Shown: positions 16,094-25,556 of the stretch, in pieces
Layout of the letters: every line of letters begins with the position of its first letter
Position numbering within the stretch: the first letter of the stretch is position 1
Translations under genes and position numbers: made by a program
Assembly: GCA_041675905.1 (NCBI GenBank)
Contig: JBAYSX010000003.1
Location: 62,001-126,000 of the forward strand
Direction of reading: 5' to 3'
DNA: 64,000 bases
Origin: Sandaracinobacteroides sp041675905
Lineage (GTDB): Bacteria > Pseudomonadota > Alphaproteobacteria > Sphingomonadales > Sphingomonadaceae
The notes under the pieces: model-generated
The model's database searches: none
Told to the model about the DNA's origin: nothing
Seen by the model: the letters and a program-made list of their open reading frames with translations, nothing else

Positions 16094-17719
16094 TTACACA
16101 GGATTCGCGTCCGCTTTGGCACCGGCCAGCGCAGAACGGATCAATTCGCGGCTGTTTTCCACGCCATAGAGGGCAAAAAACGTACCCATTCGTGGTCCCT
16201 GCGAGCTTCCGAGCAGAATTTCATAGAGCGCCTGGAACCAGGTTCGCAGCGGCTCGAATTTGTGACGCTTGCCAACTTCATAAACTTCCTGCTGGATGGC
16301 CTCGGCGTCGCCCCCCGCGTTTTCAGCAAGCCATCGATCCAGGTCGGTAAGTGCCGCAGATTCACGGGCATCGGGTGCCCGGCGATGCAGCGTCGGGGCA
16401 ACCCGATCCCTATGAAAGGCAATCGCCGCTTCCAATAGCGCCTTGAGCTGCGGTTGCTCCGGGTTACAATCTGGCGCGTAGCGTTGCAAATATGCGCCAA
16501 GCATCGACGGGTCGCTTGATCCCGCAACAGATACCAGATTCAACAACAGTGCAAAGCTGACCGGTGGAACTTCCGATGGCGGCGGGCCCCCATGAATGTG
16601 AAAGACGGGGTTGCCGAGTTGTTCTTTCGACGTCTGCTTTGGAAAAGCACTGACGAACTGATAATATTCATCCATTGCCTTTGGAATCACGCCCAGATGC
16701 AGCTTTTTCGCGGCGCGTGGCTGCTGATACATATAGAGCGCCAGGCTTTCGGGCGGCGCATAGCGCAACCATTCCTCGATCGTCAGGCCGTTGCCCTTGG
16801 TCTTGGAGATCTTCGCGCCTTCCTCGTCGAGGAACAGTTCATAATTAAAGCCTTCCGGTGGGCGGCTCCCCAGAATCCGCGCGATTTTCGAAGATAGCGT
16901 CACCGAGTCGATCAGATCCTTGCCGGCCATTTCATAATCGACGCCAAGCGCCACCCAGCGCATCGCCCAATCGACCTTCCACTGCAGCTTGGTATGGCCG
17001 CCCGTCACCGGCAGCGTTATGATTTCGCCTGTTTCCGGGTCTGCATAGCTTATGGTGCCGGCTTCCACGTCGCGGGCGATCAGCGGCACCTGCAACACCT
17101 CGCCAGTGCGCGGGCAAATGGGGAGGAAAGGCGCATAGGTCGCCTGACGTTCCGCGCCGAGGGTCGGCAATACTACGGCGACGATTTCGTCATAATGGCG
17201 CAATACAGCCAGCAAGGTCCCGTCGAATTTGCCGGATCGGTAGCATTCCGTCGCCGACAGAAATTCATATTCAAAACCAAAGGTATCCAGGAACGACCGC
17301 AAACGGGCATTATTATGCGCGCCAAAGCTGTCATGCGTGCCGAACGGGTCGGGCACATCGGTCAGCGGCTTGTTCAGATGCGCGCGCAGCATTTCCTGTT
17401 CGGGCAAATGCGGCGGCACTTTCCGCATGCCGTCCATATCGTCCGAGAAGGCGATCAGGCGCGTCGGTACGCTCGGCGCGAGCAATTCAAACGCGCGGCG
17501 CACCATGGTAGTGCGCGCTACTTCGCCGAAAGTGCCGATATGCGGCAGACCGGATGGGCCATAACCGGTTTCGAACAGCACACCCTTTTCGGGGAAGCCT
17601 TGTCGATAGCGCGCAACGATTTTGCGCGCTTCCTCGAATGGCCAAGCCTTGCTGGCTTGCGCTTCGGTGCGCAAGGATTCTACTTCAGCGGGCGAAAGGG
17701 ATGACAGACCAGTGAACAT
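16094..17719 (-). CDS. lysK: Lysyl-tRNA synthetase, class I
   Basis: Charges tRNA-Lys with lysine. The 541-residue product belongs to the class I enzyme (archaeal/alphaproteobacterial type), not the class II LysS of E. coli. Seen: the HIGH-equivalent H-I-G-T at 60-63, the KMSKS-equivalent K-I-S-K-T at 303-307, and the C-terminal helical anticodon-binding region. The ATG at 17719 is the first start that leaves the conserved EASKAWPFEEA-like region intact; it overlaps head-to-head with the start of the helicase gene on the other strand. Confidence 0.95.
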   Translation of the reverse strand: MFTGLSSLSPAEVESLRTEAQASKAWPFEEARKIVARYRQGFPEKGVLFETGYGPSGLPHIGTFGEVARTTMVRRAFELLAPSVPTRLIAFSDDMDGMRKVPPHLPEQEMLRAHLNKPLTDVPDPFGTHDSFGAHNNARLRSFLDTFGFEYEFLSATECYRSGKFDGTLLAVLRHYDEIVAVVLPTLGAERQATYAPFLPICPRTGEVLQVPLIARDVEAGTISYADPETGEIITLPVTGGHTKLQWKVDWAMRWVALGVDYEMAGKDLIDSVTLSSKIARILGSRPPEGFNYELFLDEEGAKISKTKGNGLTIEEWLRYAPPESLALYMYQQPRAAKKLHLGVIPKAMDEYYQFVSAFPKQTSKEQLGNPVFHIHGGPPPSEVPPVSFALLLNLVSVAGSSDPSMLGAYLQRYAPDCNPEQPQLKALLEAAIAFHRDRVAPTLHRRAPDARESAALTDLDRWLAENAGGDAEAIQQEVYEVGKRHKFEPLRTWFQALYEILLGSSQGPRMGTFFALYGVENSRELIRSALAGAKADANPV

Positions 17720-20429
17720 GGGTGCTTCTTTGCCATACCCGGCGCTGGTGGCAAGTCATGCCGGCGTCTGGCGGGCCGATCCGGATGGCCGGGTGGAGGG
17801 TTTATCCCGCAGCGACGCGGTTTCGGCGCTGGGGACGACGCCACATCTGTTGCTGAACAGCCCGATGGTGGCGGCGCGTCTGGGGCTGAGCGAGGTTTCC
17901 GGTCTCGATCTGCTGGAATTGTTCGCATTTGTGCATCCGGCGCGTTTTGCGATTCCCTCACCGGCAGGGCTGGCTATGGCTCTGGGTCTGGAACCGCCCG
18001 CACATGATTCGGATGCACCCGCGTTTCTGGCGCGGGCCGCTGCGCATTTGCTGGAGGCGATGAGCGACAGGAATTGGCGGGAGCGCGCCGGTGCGTCCGA
18101 CAGTCTGGCGCGGATGGTGCGGCGCGGCTGGGCCTGGGCGGCGCTGGTATCCGACCGGCTGGCAGCCCCGCCGTATCGCGAACCGTCGCTGTTCGAATCG
18201 CTGAACGTCTGGGAGGAAGCGCCGCCGCGCGATCCGCCCCGACGGTTGCCGCTCGACCCTGCGGCGGTGATCGACACTCTGCGCGCATTGGCCGGCAACC
18301 GCCGCGAGCCGCGCCCCGGCCAGCAACATTATGCGCAGGCCGCCGCCCACGCCTTCCAGCCGAAACAGAGCCGCAATGGTCCAAATCTGGTGGTGGCCGA
18401 GGCAGGGACCGGAATTGGCAAAACGCTTGGCTATCTCGCCCCCGCCGCGCTTTATGCGCGGCAGACGGGCGGCAGCGTCTGGCTCTCCACCTTCACGCGG
18501 GCGTTGCAGGGGCAGTTACGCGCGGAGACCGCCATCAGCCTCGCCGATATGGTGGCCGGCGGTCAGGTGGTGGTGCGCAAGGGCCGCGAAAATTATCTGT
18601 GCCTGCTCAATCTGGAGGATGCGTTGCAGGGCGCATTTTCGGGCCGTCCGGCGATTTTTGCGGAACTGGCGGCGCGTTGGGCGCGTTGTTCCGTCGATGG
18701 CGATATGGTCGGCGGCGATATGCCCGGCTGGCTCCCCGGCCTGTTCCGACGCGGCGTCGCACTTCCGGCGCTGACCGACCGGCGCGGCGAATGTATCCAT
18801 GGCGCGTGTCCGCATTATCGCCGCTGTTTTATCGAAAAAAGCGTGCGCGCCGGGCAGCAGGCATCTCTGGTGATCGCCAATCATGCGCTGGTGATGGCCA
18901 ATGCCGTGCGCGGCCGCGCTGAAGGGCAGGGCGTGGAACGGGTGGTATTCGACGAAGGCCATCATCTGCACGCCGCCGCCGATAGCGCTTTTTCGGTGGC
19001 GCTGAGTGGCGGCGAGGCCATTGAATTGCGCCGCTGGCTGCTTGGGCCGGAACGTGCGGCGCGCCGGGCGGGGCGGCGGCGCGGGCTGGCGGCGCGACTG
19101 ATGGATGTGTCCAGCTATGACGATGCCGGGTCGCTCGCCGTCGATCAGGTGCTGGAAGCGGCGAAAGCACTGCCGGGCGCGGACTGGCTGGCGCGCATTG
19201 CCGCCGACGAGGCCGAAGGGTCGATCGAAAAATTTCTCGCCGCCGTCCGCGTCCAGGTGCTGACCCGCGCCGGAGACAGCGCGGAGCAGGGGTTTTCACT
19301 GGAAACCGACATCGCCACGCCCATGCCCGGCTTGCTGGAGGCAACATCGGAAGCCGTCCGCGCGCTGGAGGCTTTGGGGCGGGCGATGGTGGCGCTGCGG
19401 TTGCGTCTGCAGGCGCTGGCGGAGGAGCGACCGGATTGGCTGGACCCAGCGGGCCTTGCACGAATCGCCGCCGCCGAATCCGGGCTGGGGCTGCGGCTGG
19501 ATATGGTCAGCGCGTGGAACCGCCTGCTGGCAAGGCTGGGTGGCGCGCCGGAGCCGGATTATGTCGATTGGTTTGCGCTGATCCGCGCTGAAGGGCGCGA
19601 ACTGGACTGCGGCGTCTGGCGGCACTGGCTCGACCCGTTGAAACCGCTCGCCAGGGCTGTAATTGGCCGCGCCGATGGCGTGCTGGTGACGTCCGCGACT
19701 TTGGGCGATCCGGTGGAAGCGGCGGCGGGGGCCGGGCATTTGATGGTGGAACCGGAGATTTTTTCCGCCGCCAGCCCGTTCGATTATGCCGAACGTGCGC
19801 GCGTGTTTATCATCACCGATGTGAAGCCGCGCGATACGGCGTCATTAGCCATTGCCTATTCGCAACTGATCGAGGCAGCAGGCGGCGGTACGCTGGGGCT
19901 GTTTACCGCTATTGCCCGCCTGCGCGCAGTGCATGGACGTATCGCCGACCGGCTCGCCCGCGCGGGTCTGCCGCTCTATTCGCAACATGTCGATGCGGTG
20001 GATACCGGCACGCTTGTCGATCTGTTCCGTGCAGACCCGCGCGCGACCTTGTTTGGCACGGATGCGCTGCGCGATGGTGTCGATGTGCCGGGGGATTCGC
20101 TGCGGCTGATTGTTTTCGAGGGGGTCCCCTGGTCCCGCCCGACGATCCTGCATGCGGCGCGGCGCGCGGCCTTTGGCGGGCAAGCATATGAAGATGTGCA
20201 GGTGAAACAGCGGCTGGCGCAGGCCTTTGGCCGGCTGATCCGCCGCGCCGATGATCGGGGCGTATTTGTGCTGCTGGGCGCAGCGACGCCATCGCGGCTG
20301 TTGACCGCGTTTCCGCCCGGTGTCCCGGTCGCGCGGGTACCCCTGGCGGAAGCGATCGACGCCACCCGCGCGTTTCTTGCTTGCGATCGAACAGCGGCGG
20401 GGATTGCTTCGGACGCCGCCAGCACCTAG
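17718..20429 (+). CDS. ATP-dependent DNA helicase, DinG/XPD-like
   Basis: Superfamily 2 helicase of the DinG/Rad3 group, probably acting on DNA-repair or R-loop structures. The 903-residue product has an N-terminal family-specific region (1-200), Walker A A-G-T-G-I-G-K-T at about 229-236, four Cys (one in ENYLC and three in RRGECIHGACPHYRRC) placed as in the 4Fe-4S domain of XPD/DinG, the DEAH-like box DEGHH and a C-terminal helicase domain with QAFGRLIRR. The ATG at 17718 has no strong ribosome site; a GTG lies six bases earlier in frame. Confidence 0.88.
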   Translation: MGASLPYPALVASHAGVWRADPDGRVEGLSRSDAVSALGTTPHLLLNSPMVAARLGLSEVSGLDLLELFAFVHPARFAIPSPAGLAMALGLEPPAHDSDAPAFLARAAAHLLEAMSDRNWRERAGASDSLARMVRRGWAWAALVSDRLAAPPYREPSLFESLNVWEEAPPRDPPRRLPLDPAAVIDTLRALAGNRREPRPGQQHYAQAAAHAFQPKQSRNGPNLVVAEAGTGIGKTLGYLAPAALYARQTGGSVWLSTFTRALQGQLRAETAISLADMVAGGQVVVRKGRENYLCLLNLEDALQGAFSGRPAIFAELAARWARCSVDGDMVGGDMPGWLPGLFRRGVALPALTDRRGECIHGACPHYRRCFIEKSVRAGQQASLVIANHALVMANAVRGRAEGQGVERVVFDEGHHLHAAADSAFSVALSGGEAIELRRWLLGPERAARRAGRRRGLAARLMDVSSYDDAGSLAVDQVLEAAKALPGADWLARIAADEAEGSIEKFLAAVRVQVLTRAGDSAEQGFSLETDIATPMPGLLEATSEAVRALEALGRAMVALRLRLQALAEERPDWLDPAGLARIAAAESGLGLRLDMVSAWNRLLARLGGAPEPDYVDWFALIRAEGRELDCGVWRHWLDPLKPLARAVIGRADGVLVTSATLGDPVEAAAGAGHLMVEPEIFSAASPFDYAERARVFIITDVKPRDTASLAIAYSQLIEAAGGGTLGLFTAIARLRAVHGRIADRLARAGLPLYSQHVDAVDTGTLVDLFRADPRATLFGTDALRDGVDVPGDSLRLIVFEGVPWSRPTILHAARRAAFGGQAYEDVQVKQRLAQAFGRLIRRADDRGVFVLLGAATPSRLLTAFPPGVPVARVPLAEAIDATRAFLACDRTAAGIASDAAST

Positions 20430-20468
20430 GACAAAACTGTCCATCAAAACAGGGGTTATGCCGTCCCG

Positions 20469-21005
20469 ATGCCTGTGCTCAGCCTGTTGCGCCACGCCAA
20501 ATCCAGTTGGGACGATCCGGTGGAGCGGGATTTCGACCGCCCGCTGAACAAGCGCGGCCACCGCGCCGCGCGCCGTATCGGCCAGTTTCTGGCCGATGAA
20601 AAACTGCGGTTCGATCTGGTTCTGGCCTCACCGGCAGTACGGGTACGGGAAACGATCGAGGGCGTGGAAGAGGGCATGGGCGCAAAACTCAATGCCCGTT
20701 TCGATGAACGTATCTATCTGGCATCCGCCGCGATGCTTTATTCCCTGGTGCAGGAAACGCCGGACGATGTCGGACATTTGCTGCTGATCGGGCATAATCC
20801 GGGGCTGGAAGATATGGCGCTGTTGGCCACCCTGGATAAATCCGCAGCCCTGCGCCGCGAGGTGGAGGAAAAATACCCGACCGCGACCCTCGCCACACTG
20901 GAGTTTCCGGGCAGGCGCTGGGCGGAAGTGGATGAAGGCCGGGGCCATTTCGTCCGCTTCGTCCGCCCGCGCGATCTCGACCCGTCGCTCGGGCCTGTGG
21001 ATTAA
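20469..21005 (+). CDS. sixA: SixA-like phosphohistidine phosphatase
   Basis: Histidine phosphatase-superfamily protein that removes phosphate from phosphohistidine, as SixA does on histidine phosphotransfer proteins. The 178-residue product begins with the RHG-type motif LLRHAKSSWDD (catalytic His9), and has the second catalytic His in LLLIGHNPGLED (near 107). It follows the helicase by 39 bases. Its TAA stop shares bases with the TAA of the convergent phosphodiesterase gene. Confidence 0.88.
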   Translation: MPVLSLLRHAKSSWDDPVERDFDRPLNKRGHRAARRIGQFLADEKLRFDLVLASPAVRVRETIEGVEEGMGAKLNARFDERIYLASAAMLYSLVQETPDDVGHLLLIGHNPGLEDMALLATLDKSAALRREVEEKYPTATLATLEFPGRRWAEVDEGRGHFVRFVRPRDLDPSLGPVD

Positions 21006-22201
21006 CGCGTGAGGCCCAGCAGTTTCAGCAGATAAGGCTGTACCTGCTCCACCCGCATCGGGCCGGTGTCCGTGCCGGCGGGAATGTCCGGACCGTTGGC
21101 GACGAAGATGGCGGCCATTTCCGGCAGGTCCGGGTCATAGCCGTGCATACCTGCGGGCAGGCTCTGCGGCTCCCGGTCGGTAATCATGCCCCCCGGGGTG
21201 GCCAGACATATGAAGGACGGAATGCGGCGGTGGTCGTTATAGACGAACCGCGCCGGTAGCGTGCCCTTCTTCCAGCACTCCATGCCGTCATGCGGTTTCA
21301 GCAACGAGGCCGCCAGGGCTGCCTCGCGGCCTTCGCGCGCCTCGATGCCAGCGACGGCGCCACCCGTTACCAGCCGGAAATCCTGCGGGCTGGCGATTTT
21401 GTCGAGCCGGATGACGCGGTTCACATTCACCATGCCATGATCGGACACGACTACCAGATTGGCGGCAAGATTGCGCGCGCGCAGCCCTTCCAGCAAGCGG
21501 CCAACGGCGGCGTCGGAATTGCGGATGGCGGCGTCGATCTCCGGTCCTTCCGTGCCTTTCGCGTGGCCGATATCGTCGGTTTCCTGAAGGTAAAGCGTAA
21601 TCAGACGCGGGCGTTCAGCTTCAGGGCGGTCCAGCCAGGCCAGCACCTGGTCGATGCGTTCCGTACTGGTCTTGTGGCGGTCGAATTTGGTGAAATCCGT
21701 CGGTCGCACGCCACGAATAGCGGCCTCAGAGCCGGGCCAGAACATGGTCGCGGTGCGGATGCCCCGTTTTTCCGCCGTGACCCAGATGGGCTCGGCGTCA
21801 TCCCACCAGCGCCGGTCGGTTACGGCTTCGGCATTGCTCAGGCGGAAGGTGACGCCGGGAATCTCCGGGTCTTCGATGGTGTTGTTGATGATGCCATGTT
21901 CGCCCGGAGCTTTGCCGGTAACCACGGAATAATGATTGGGGAAAGTGACGCTGGGGAAACCCGGGCGCATGTATGGAGCATGCGCGCCGGTTTTCGCCAA
22001 TTGTTGCAAATTCGGGGTCAGCCCGCGGTCGAGATAATCGGCGCGAAAACCGTCTATCGACAGCAGAATGACCGGTGTGGCGGCGGCAGTCTGTTCCGCC
22101 GGCGCTGCCGGGGGCAGGGCGGTGGCCGCCGGCGGCACAGGGGTGCAACCGACAGCCAGCAGCGCAAGGCTGGCCAGCAGCGCCTGGCGGAACGTCCGCA
22201 T
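21002..22201 (-). CDS. Nucleotide pyrophosphatase/phosphodiesterase (NPP) lipoprotein
   Basis: Alkaline-phosphatase-superfamily phosphodiesterase, likely anchored in the envelope. The 399-residue product has a lipoprotein signal with lipobox L-A-V-G-C19, metal ligand Asp50 (LSIDGFRADYL), nucleophile Thr86 with Asn89 in SVTFPNH, and further metal ligands in QETDDIGH and VVSDHGM. This is the ENPP/NPP pattern (nucleotides, nucleotide sugars or other phosphodiesters). Its ATG overlaps the stop of the TonB receptor gene (TGATG), so both are co-translated, and a Pho box heads the pair. Confidence 0.9.
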   Translation of the reverse strand: MRTFRQALLASLALLAVGCTPVPPAATALPPAAPAEQTAAATPVILLSIDGFRADYLDRGLTPNLQQLAKTGAHAPYMRPGFPSVTFPNHYSVVTGKAPGEHGIINNTIEDPEIPGVTFRLSNAEAVTDRRWWDDAEPIWVTAEKRGIRTATMFWPGSEAAIRGVRPTDFTKFDRHKTSTERIDQVLAWLDRPEAERPRLITLYLQETDDIGHAKGTEGPEIDAAIRNSDAAVGRLLEGLRARNLAANLVVVSDHGMVNVNRVIRLDKIASPQDFRLVTGGAVAGIEAREGREAALAASLLKPHDGMECWKKGTLPARFVYNDHRRIPSFICLATPGGMITDREPQSLPAGMHGYDPDLPEMAAIFVANGPDIPAGTDTGPMRVEQVQPYLLKLLGLTR

Positions 22202-24675
22202 CAGAAGCCGACCACGAAGGTGCCGCTGATGGTGCGCGGCGCGCCGATCTGCACGAACGGCGGGCTGCCGGTCTGGTTCAGATTGCCGCCAAAGCCGCCG
22301 ACATAGAGTTTGTCGAACAGGTTGCTGACGTTGAACTGCAGGTAGGAACGCTCCAGACCCACACTTGCCAGCGAGAAGCGCGCATCGAGATCGACCAGCG
22401 TGTAGGCCGGAGCCCTGGCCGTGAACACCTGCACGTTGGAGGTGGCGCCCGCCATCACCGGCAGATTGGTGTCATACACATAACGGCTGCCGGTGCGCTT
22501 GGCTTGTACGCCCAGTTCAATCGGGCCAAGCCGGCCTTCGAGGCGTCCGCCGAACGTCCAGGTGGGGGAGCCGCTTTCGGTTTTGCCGCCGGTAGCAGCG
22601 AACAGCGGATTGCCGGTTGCGTCCACGCCGATTTGCAGGTCGTCCTTGATCTCGGAATTCAGATACGATCCGAAAGCATAGGCCGTCACTTCACGGATCG
22701 GGCTCCACGAAACGCTGCCGTCGATGCCCCATTTATCGACCTTGCCGAGATTCCGGATGATATATTCGTTCAGATCCGGATCGAAGGCCGAAGCCGTGCG
22801 GTTCTTGTACTTGGTGAACCAGCCGGCGATTTGCGCCTGGATGTTGCCGGTCAGATAACGGACGCCACCATCGAGAGTATCGGTGGTTTCCGGTTGCGGC
22901 ACGGTGCCGGGCGCGCCTTCGAAGAAGAAGGAGTTATACAGATTGTCGGTGGCTGGCGCCGACATACCACGCGCATAGCTGGCGAACAGGCTGGCGTTAT
23001 CGGTAAAGTGATAGACGAAGCCCAGGTTCGGCAGTAACTTGTCATATTTGAAGTTCTTGCTGATCGGCGCGACCGCATTCGGATTGGCGGCGGCATAGGC
23101 GGCTTCGGCTGATGTATTGCCGGCGAAGCAATCGACGAATCCGCTGGCGCTGGTGGTGAAGCAATATTGATTCAGGTCGCGCTTGAAGAAGGGCACCCGC
23201 AGACCGGCGTTCACCACCAGCCGGTTATCGGCGAAGCGGCCGACATATTCACCGGCAATCTGGTTCAGCATCGCGATGGATTTACGATCGCGCTTTTGCA
23301 GCGGATTACCTGCTGCATCGAGGATCGGATCGTTGACCGGGAACACATCGAACGGACGACCGGCGCTGTCGAGATAGCCGACTTCGCCCGTCTGGCGGTG
23401 TTTGGCGCGATCGAAGGTGTAGGCCAGACGTACGCGGTGGGCGTCGTTGATTTCATAGATCAGCGAGGCGGCAACACCGAAGCGCTTCGTCCGCGTCTGG
23501 CTCGGGGTCAGCACCCGTACTTCATCGAGCGTATCACCATCGCCGTTGAGATCGACGCCGGCATAAGGACGGCCACCAATATAACCCGCGATCCCGGTGC
23601 CGTTGGCATTATACAGCCATTCGCGCGCAACCGTGCCGCCGCCGCCATTGGCCTTTACCGACTGATAGTTGGGGTCAACCGTGAGGATCAGATTTTCGGC
23701 CAGCGTGAAGCGCGACTGGACGCGGATATTGCCGGTGTTGGACGGGTTCCAGCGCTCGTCGAACGAGGAACCGCAGCTGTTGGCAAGGTCGGCAACGCCC
23801 GGTCTCGCCGCCGCTGTGGTGCAACGCTCGACGCTATAGAAACGCTCGTCCTTCGATTGCGGCCAGCCGCCCGTTACGGGGCGATCGTTGCGCAGGCCGA
23901 CGCTGCCGAAGAAATTGTTGCGGTTTTCATTATAGTGGCCGGCGACGGAAATGAAGTCGCCATTGTCGCCGATCGGCTGATAGATTCGGCCATTCACCTG
24001 CTTTTTGTTGATCTGGCCATAATCGTTGAACGGATTGTCGTTCACGGCGCGCGAGCCGGAGATGAATGCCCGGGTGCCGAGGCTGCCCAGTTCGCCGGTA
24101 TCGACCACGGCGAACACGCGGTGGAACGCATATTTGCCAACGGAGGCAGAGGCCAGAATTCCGGCTTGTTCGCGCGGGAGGCGGGTTTGATAACCGACCG
24201 TGCCACCGGCGGCCGAGGCCGTCGGGCTGTCCACATCCGTCGAGCCCAGGCTGACCGTCACGCGTTCGATCACTTCCGGATCGAGCTGCTGGTTGGAATA
24301 GATGGCGTAGTTGCCGGAATCGTTCAGCTGCATCCCGTCCCAGGTGAGGGAGATACGGCTGGAGTCGAAGCCGCGGATGGTCAGCGTGCCGCCAGCCGAG
24401 CCATAGCCGTCGTTGTTCTGGAAATTTACCCCCGGCATCAGCTTGATGGTGTCGAGGATGGTCTGGCCGGGAGTCTGACGCAGGATCGCTTCTTCCGTCA
24501 GCGTCAGGCGCGGCTTGGAGGTATCTGGCAGGCGCAGGCCACCGATTTCGGTGACAGCGGCGGCTGCCGTGATGATGATGTCCGATTCCAGTGCGGTCGT
24601 GCCGGTGGACTGGGCAAACGCCACCGCCGGGAAGACCAGCGCGGTGGTTGCCGATAACAGAATTTTATTTCGCAT
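22201..24675 (-). CDS. TonB-dependent outer-membrane receptor
   Basis: Outer-membrane active transporter driven by TonB. The 824-residue product has a signal peptide ending AVAFAQS, a plug domain (about 50-165, TPGQTILDTIKLMPGVNFQN and LTIRGFDSSRISLTWDGMQL) and a beta-barrel ending in the typical C-terminal Phe (TFVVGF). The ATG at 24675 has AGGGAA upstream; a longer frame to 24774 would cover the Pho box. Coupling to a phosphodiesterase suggests that it imports a phosphorylated compound, but the ligand is not visible in the sequence. Confidence 0.93.
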   Translation of the reverse strand: MRNKILLSATTALVFPAVAFAQSTGTTALESDIIITAAAAVTEIGGLRLPDTSKPRLTLTEEAILRQTPGQTILDTIKLMPGVNFQNNDGYGSAGGTLTIRGFDSSRISLTWDGMQLNDSGNYAIYSNQQLDPEVIERVTVSLGSTDVDSPTASAAGGTVGYQTRLPREQAGILASASVGKYAFHRVFAVVDTGELGSLGTRAFISGSRAVNDNPFNDYGQINKKQVNGRIYQPIGDNGDFISVAGHYNENRNNFFGSVGLRNDRPVTGGWPQSKDERFYSVERCTTAAARPGVADLANSCGSSFDERWNPSNTGNIRVQSRFTLAENLILTVDPNYQSVKANGGGGTVAREWLYNANGTGIAGYIGGRPYAGVDLNGDGDTLDEVRVLTPSQTRTKRFGVAASLIYEINDAHRVRLAYTFDRAKHRQTGEVGYLDSAGRPFDVFPVNDPILDAAGNPLQKRDRKSIAMLNQIAGEYVGRFADNRLVVNAGLRVPFFKRDLNQYCFTTSASGFVDCFAGNTSAEAAYAAANPNAVAPISKNFKYDKLLPNLGFVYHFTDNASLFASYARGMSAPATDNLYNSFFFEGAPGTVPQPETTDTLDGGVRYLTGNIQAQIAGWFTKYKNRTASAFDPDLNEYIIRNLGKVDKWGIDGSVSWSPIREVTAYAFGSYLNSEIKDDLQIGVDATGNPLFAATGGKTESGSPTWTFGGRLEGRLGPIELGVQAKRTGSRYVYDTNLPVMAGATSNVQVFTARAPAYTLVDLDARFSLASVGLERSYLQFNVSNLFDKLYVGGFGGNLNQTGSPPFVQIGAPRTISGTFVVGF

Positions 24676-24756
24676 TTCGCGTTTCCCTGAACCCTGGCGG
24701 GATTGCCGTGTCGGGGCCGGGCTAGGGAAACTTTGCTGCAGTTGTGCGACGCAGCA

Positions 24757-24774
24757 ATTACAATTGAGTGACAA
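24757..24774 (-). promoter_or_regulatory. Pho box upstream of the TonB receptor-phosphodiesterase operon
   Basis: On the minus strand the sequence is TTGTCAC-TCAA-TTGTAAT: two 7-base direct repeats 4 bases apart, fitting YTGTMAY-N4-YTGTMAY (consensus CTGTCAT repeats) with only the first base of each repeat changed from C to T. It lies 82 bases before the receptor start. PhoB itself is encoded at the left end of the window. Confidence 0.6.
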
Positions 24775-24824
24775 TCAGCCGTTTCAGCGGGTTCCGACCG
24801 TCTTATGTGTCGGGTGTGGTGGAA

Positions 24825-24861
24825 AAGGCACAACCAGCGAACGCGCCACTGGCTGTGCCTT
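24825..24861 (-). terminator. Rho-independent terminator of wrbA
   Basis: Inverted repeat with 13-base arms (24825-24837 and 24849-24861, one non-Watson-Crick pair) and an 11-base loop, followed on the minus strand by TTTTCC. It begins about 7 bases past the wrbA stop codon. Confidence 0.75.
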
Positions 24862-24867
24862 AAGGGC

Positions 24868-25467
24868 TTAGCCGAACAGTTTGATGGCCGCCCGCGCCGT
24901 CACTTCGCCCTGGTGGCGCCCGCCGTCGAGGTCGATGGTGGACGGCTGGCGGCTTCCGTCACCGCCGGTGATCGTAGTGGCGCCATAGGGCGCGCCGCCG
25001 ACGATTTCGTCCATCGCCGTCTGGCCCTGGTGGCTGTAGGGCAGGCCAACGATAATCATGCCAAAGTGCAGCAAATTGGTGATGATCGAAAACAGCGTCG
25101 TTTCCTGACCGCCATGCTGTGAACCGGTGGAGGTAAACGCGCCGCCGACCTTGCCGTTCAGCGCGCCGCTGGCCCACAGGCCGCCCGCCTGATCCAGAAA
25201 TGCCGCCATTTGCGAGGACATGCGTCCGAACCGCGTCCCGGTGCCAATGATGATGGCGTCATAATTCGCCAGATCGGTGATGGAGGCGACGGGGGCTTGC
25301 TGATCGAGTTTGTAGCCGGCGTTACGGGCGACGTCCTCCGGAACGGTCTCGGGAACGCGCTTGATATCCACCTGCGCGCCGGCATCGCGCGCACCTTCCG
25401 CAATAGCGTGGGCGAGCGTTTCGATATGACCATAGCTGGAATAATAGAGAACAAGCATCTTCGCCAT
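24868..25467 (-). CDS. wrbA: NAD(P)H:quinone oxidoreductase WrbA
   Basis: Cytoplasmic flavodoxin-like FMN enzyme that reduces quinones by two electrons, limiting oxidative stress. The 199-residue product has the N-terminal FMN phosphate-binding loop YYSSYGHIETLA (9-20), the family motif GTGTRFGRMSSQMAAFLDQ and the conserved TSTGSQHGGQE region. Length and motifs fit WrbA closely. The ATG at 25467 has AAGG upstream. It lies downstream of a lysR gene on the same strand and ends at a good terminator. Confidence 0.95.
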   Translation of the reverse strand: MAKMLVLYYSSYGHIETLAHAIAEGARDAGAQVDIKRVPETVPEDVARNAGYKLDQQAPVASITDLANYDAIIIGTGTRFGRMSSQMAAFLDQAGGLWASGALNGKVGGAFTSTGSQHGGQETTLFSIITNLLHFGMIIVGLPYSHQGQTAMDEIVGGAPYGATTITGGDGSRQPSTIDLDGGRHQGEVTARAAIKLFG

Positions 25468-25556
25468 GTGCGGAACCTTTTAATCGTGGGACTGGATGAG
25501 CGCCTTGTATCCTGCCCGTAACGCGTCGGATAGTGGAACAAGATCGAATGAACTGT

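Noticed and set aside
23167..24657. 496-codon plus-strand ORF
   Set aside because: Antisense to the TonB receptor, whose family motifs are clear; no domain in the shadow product.
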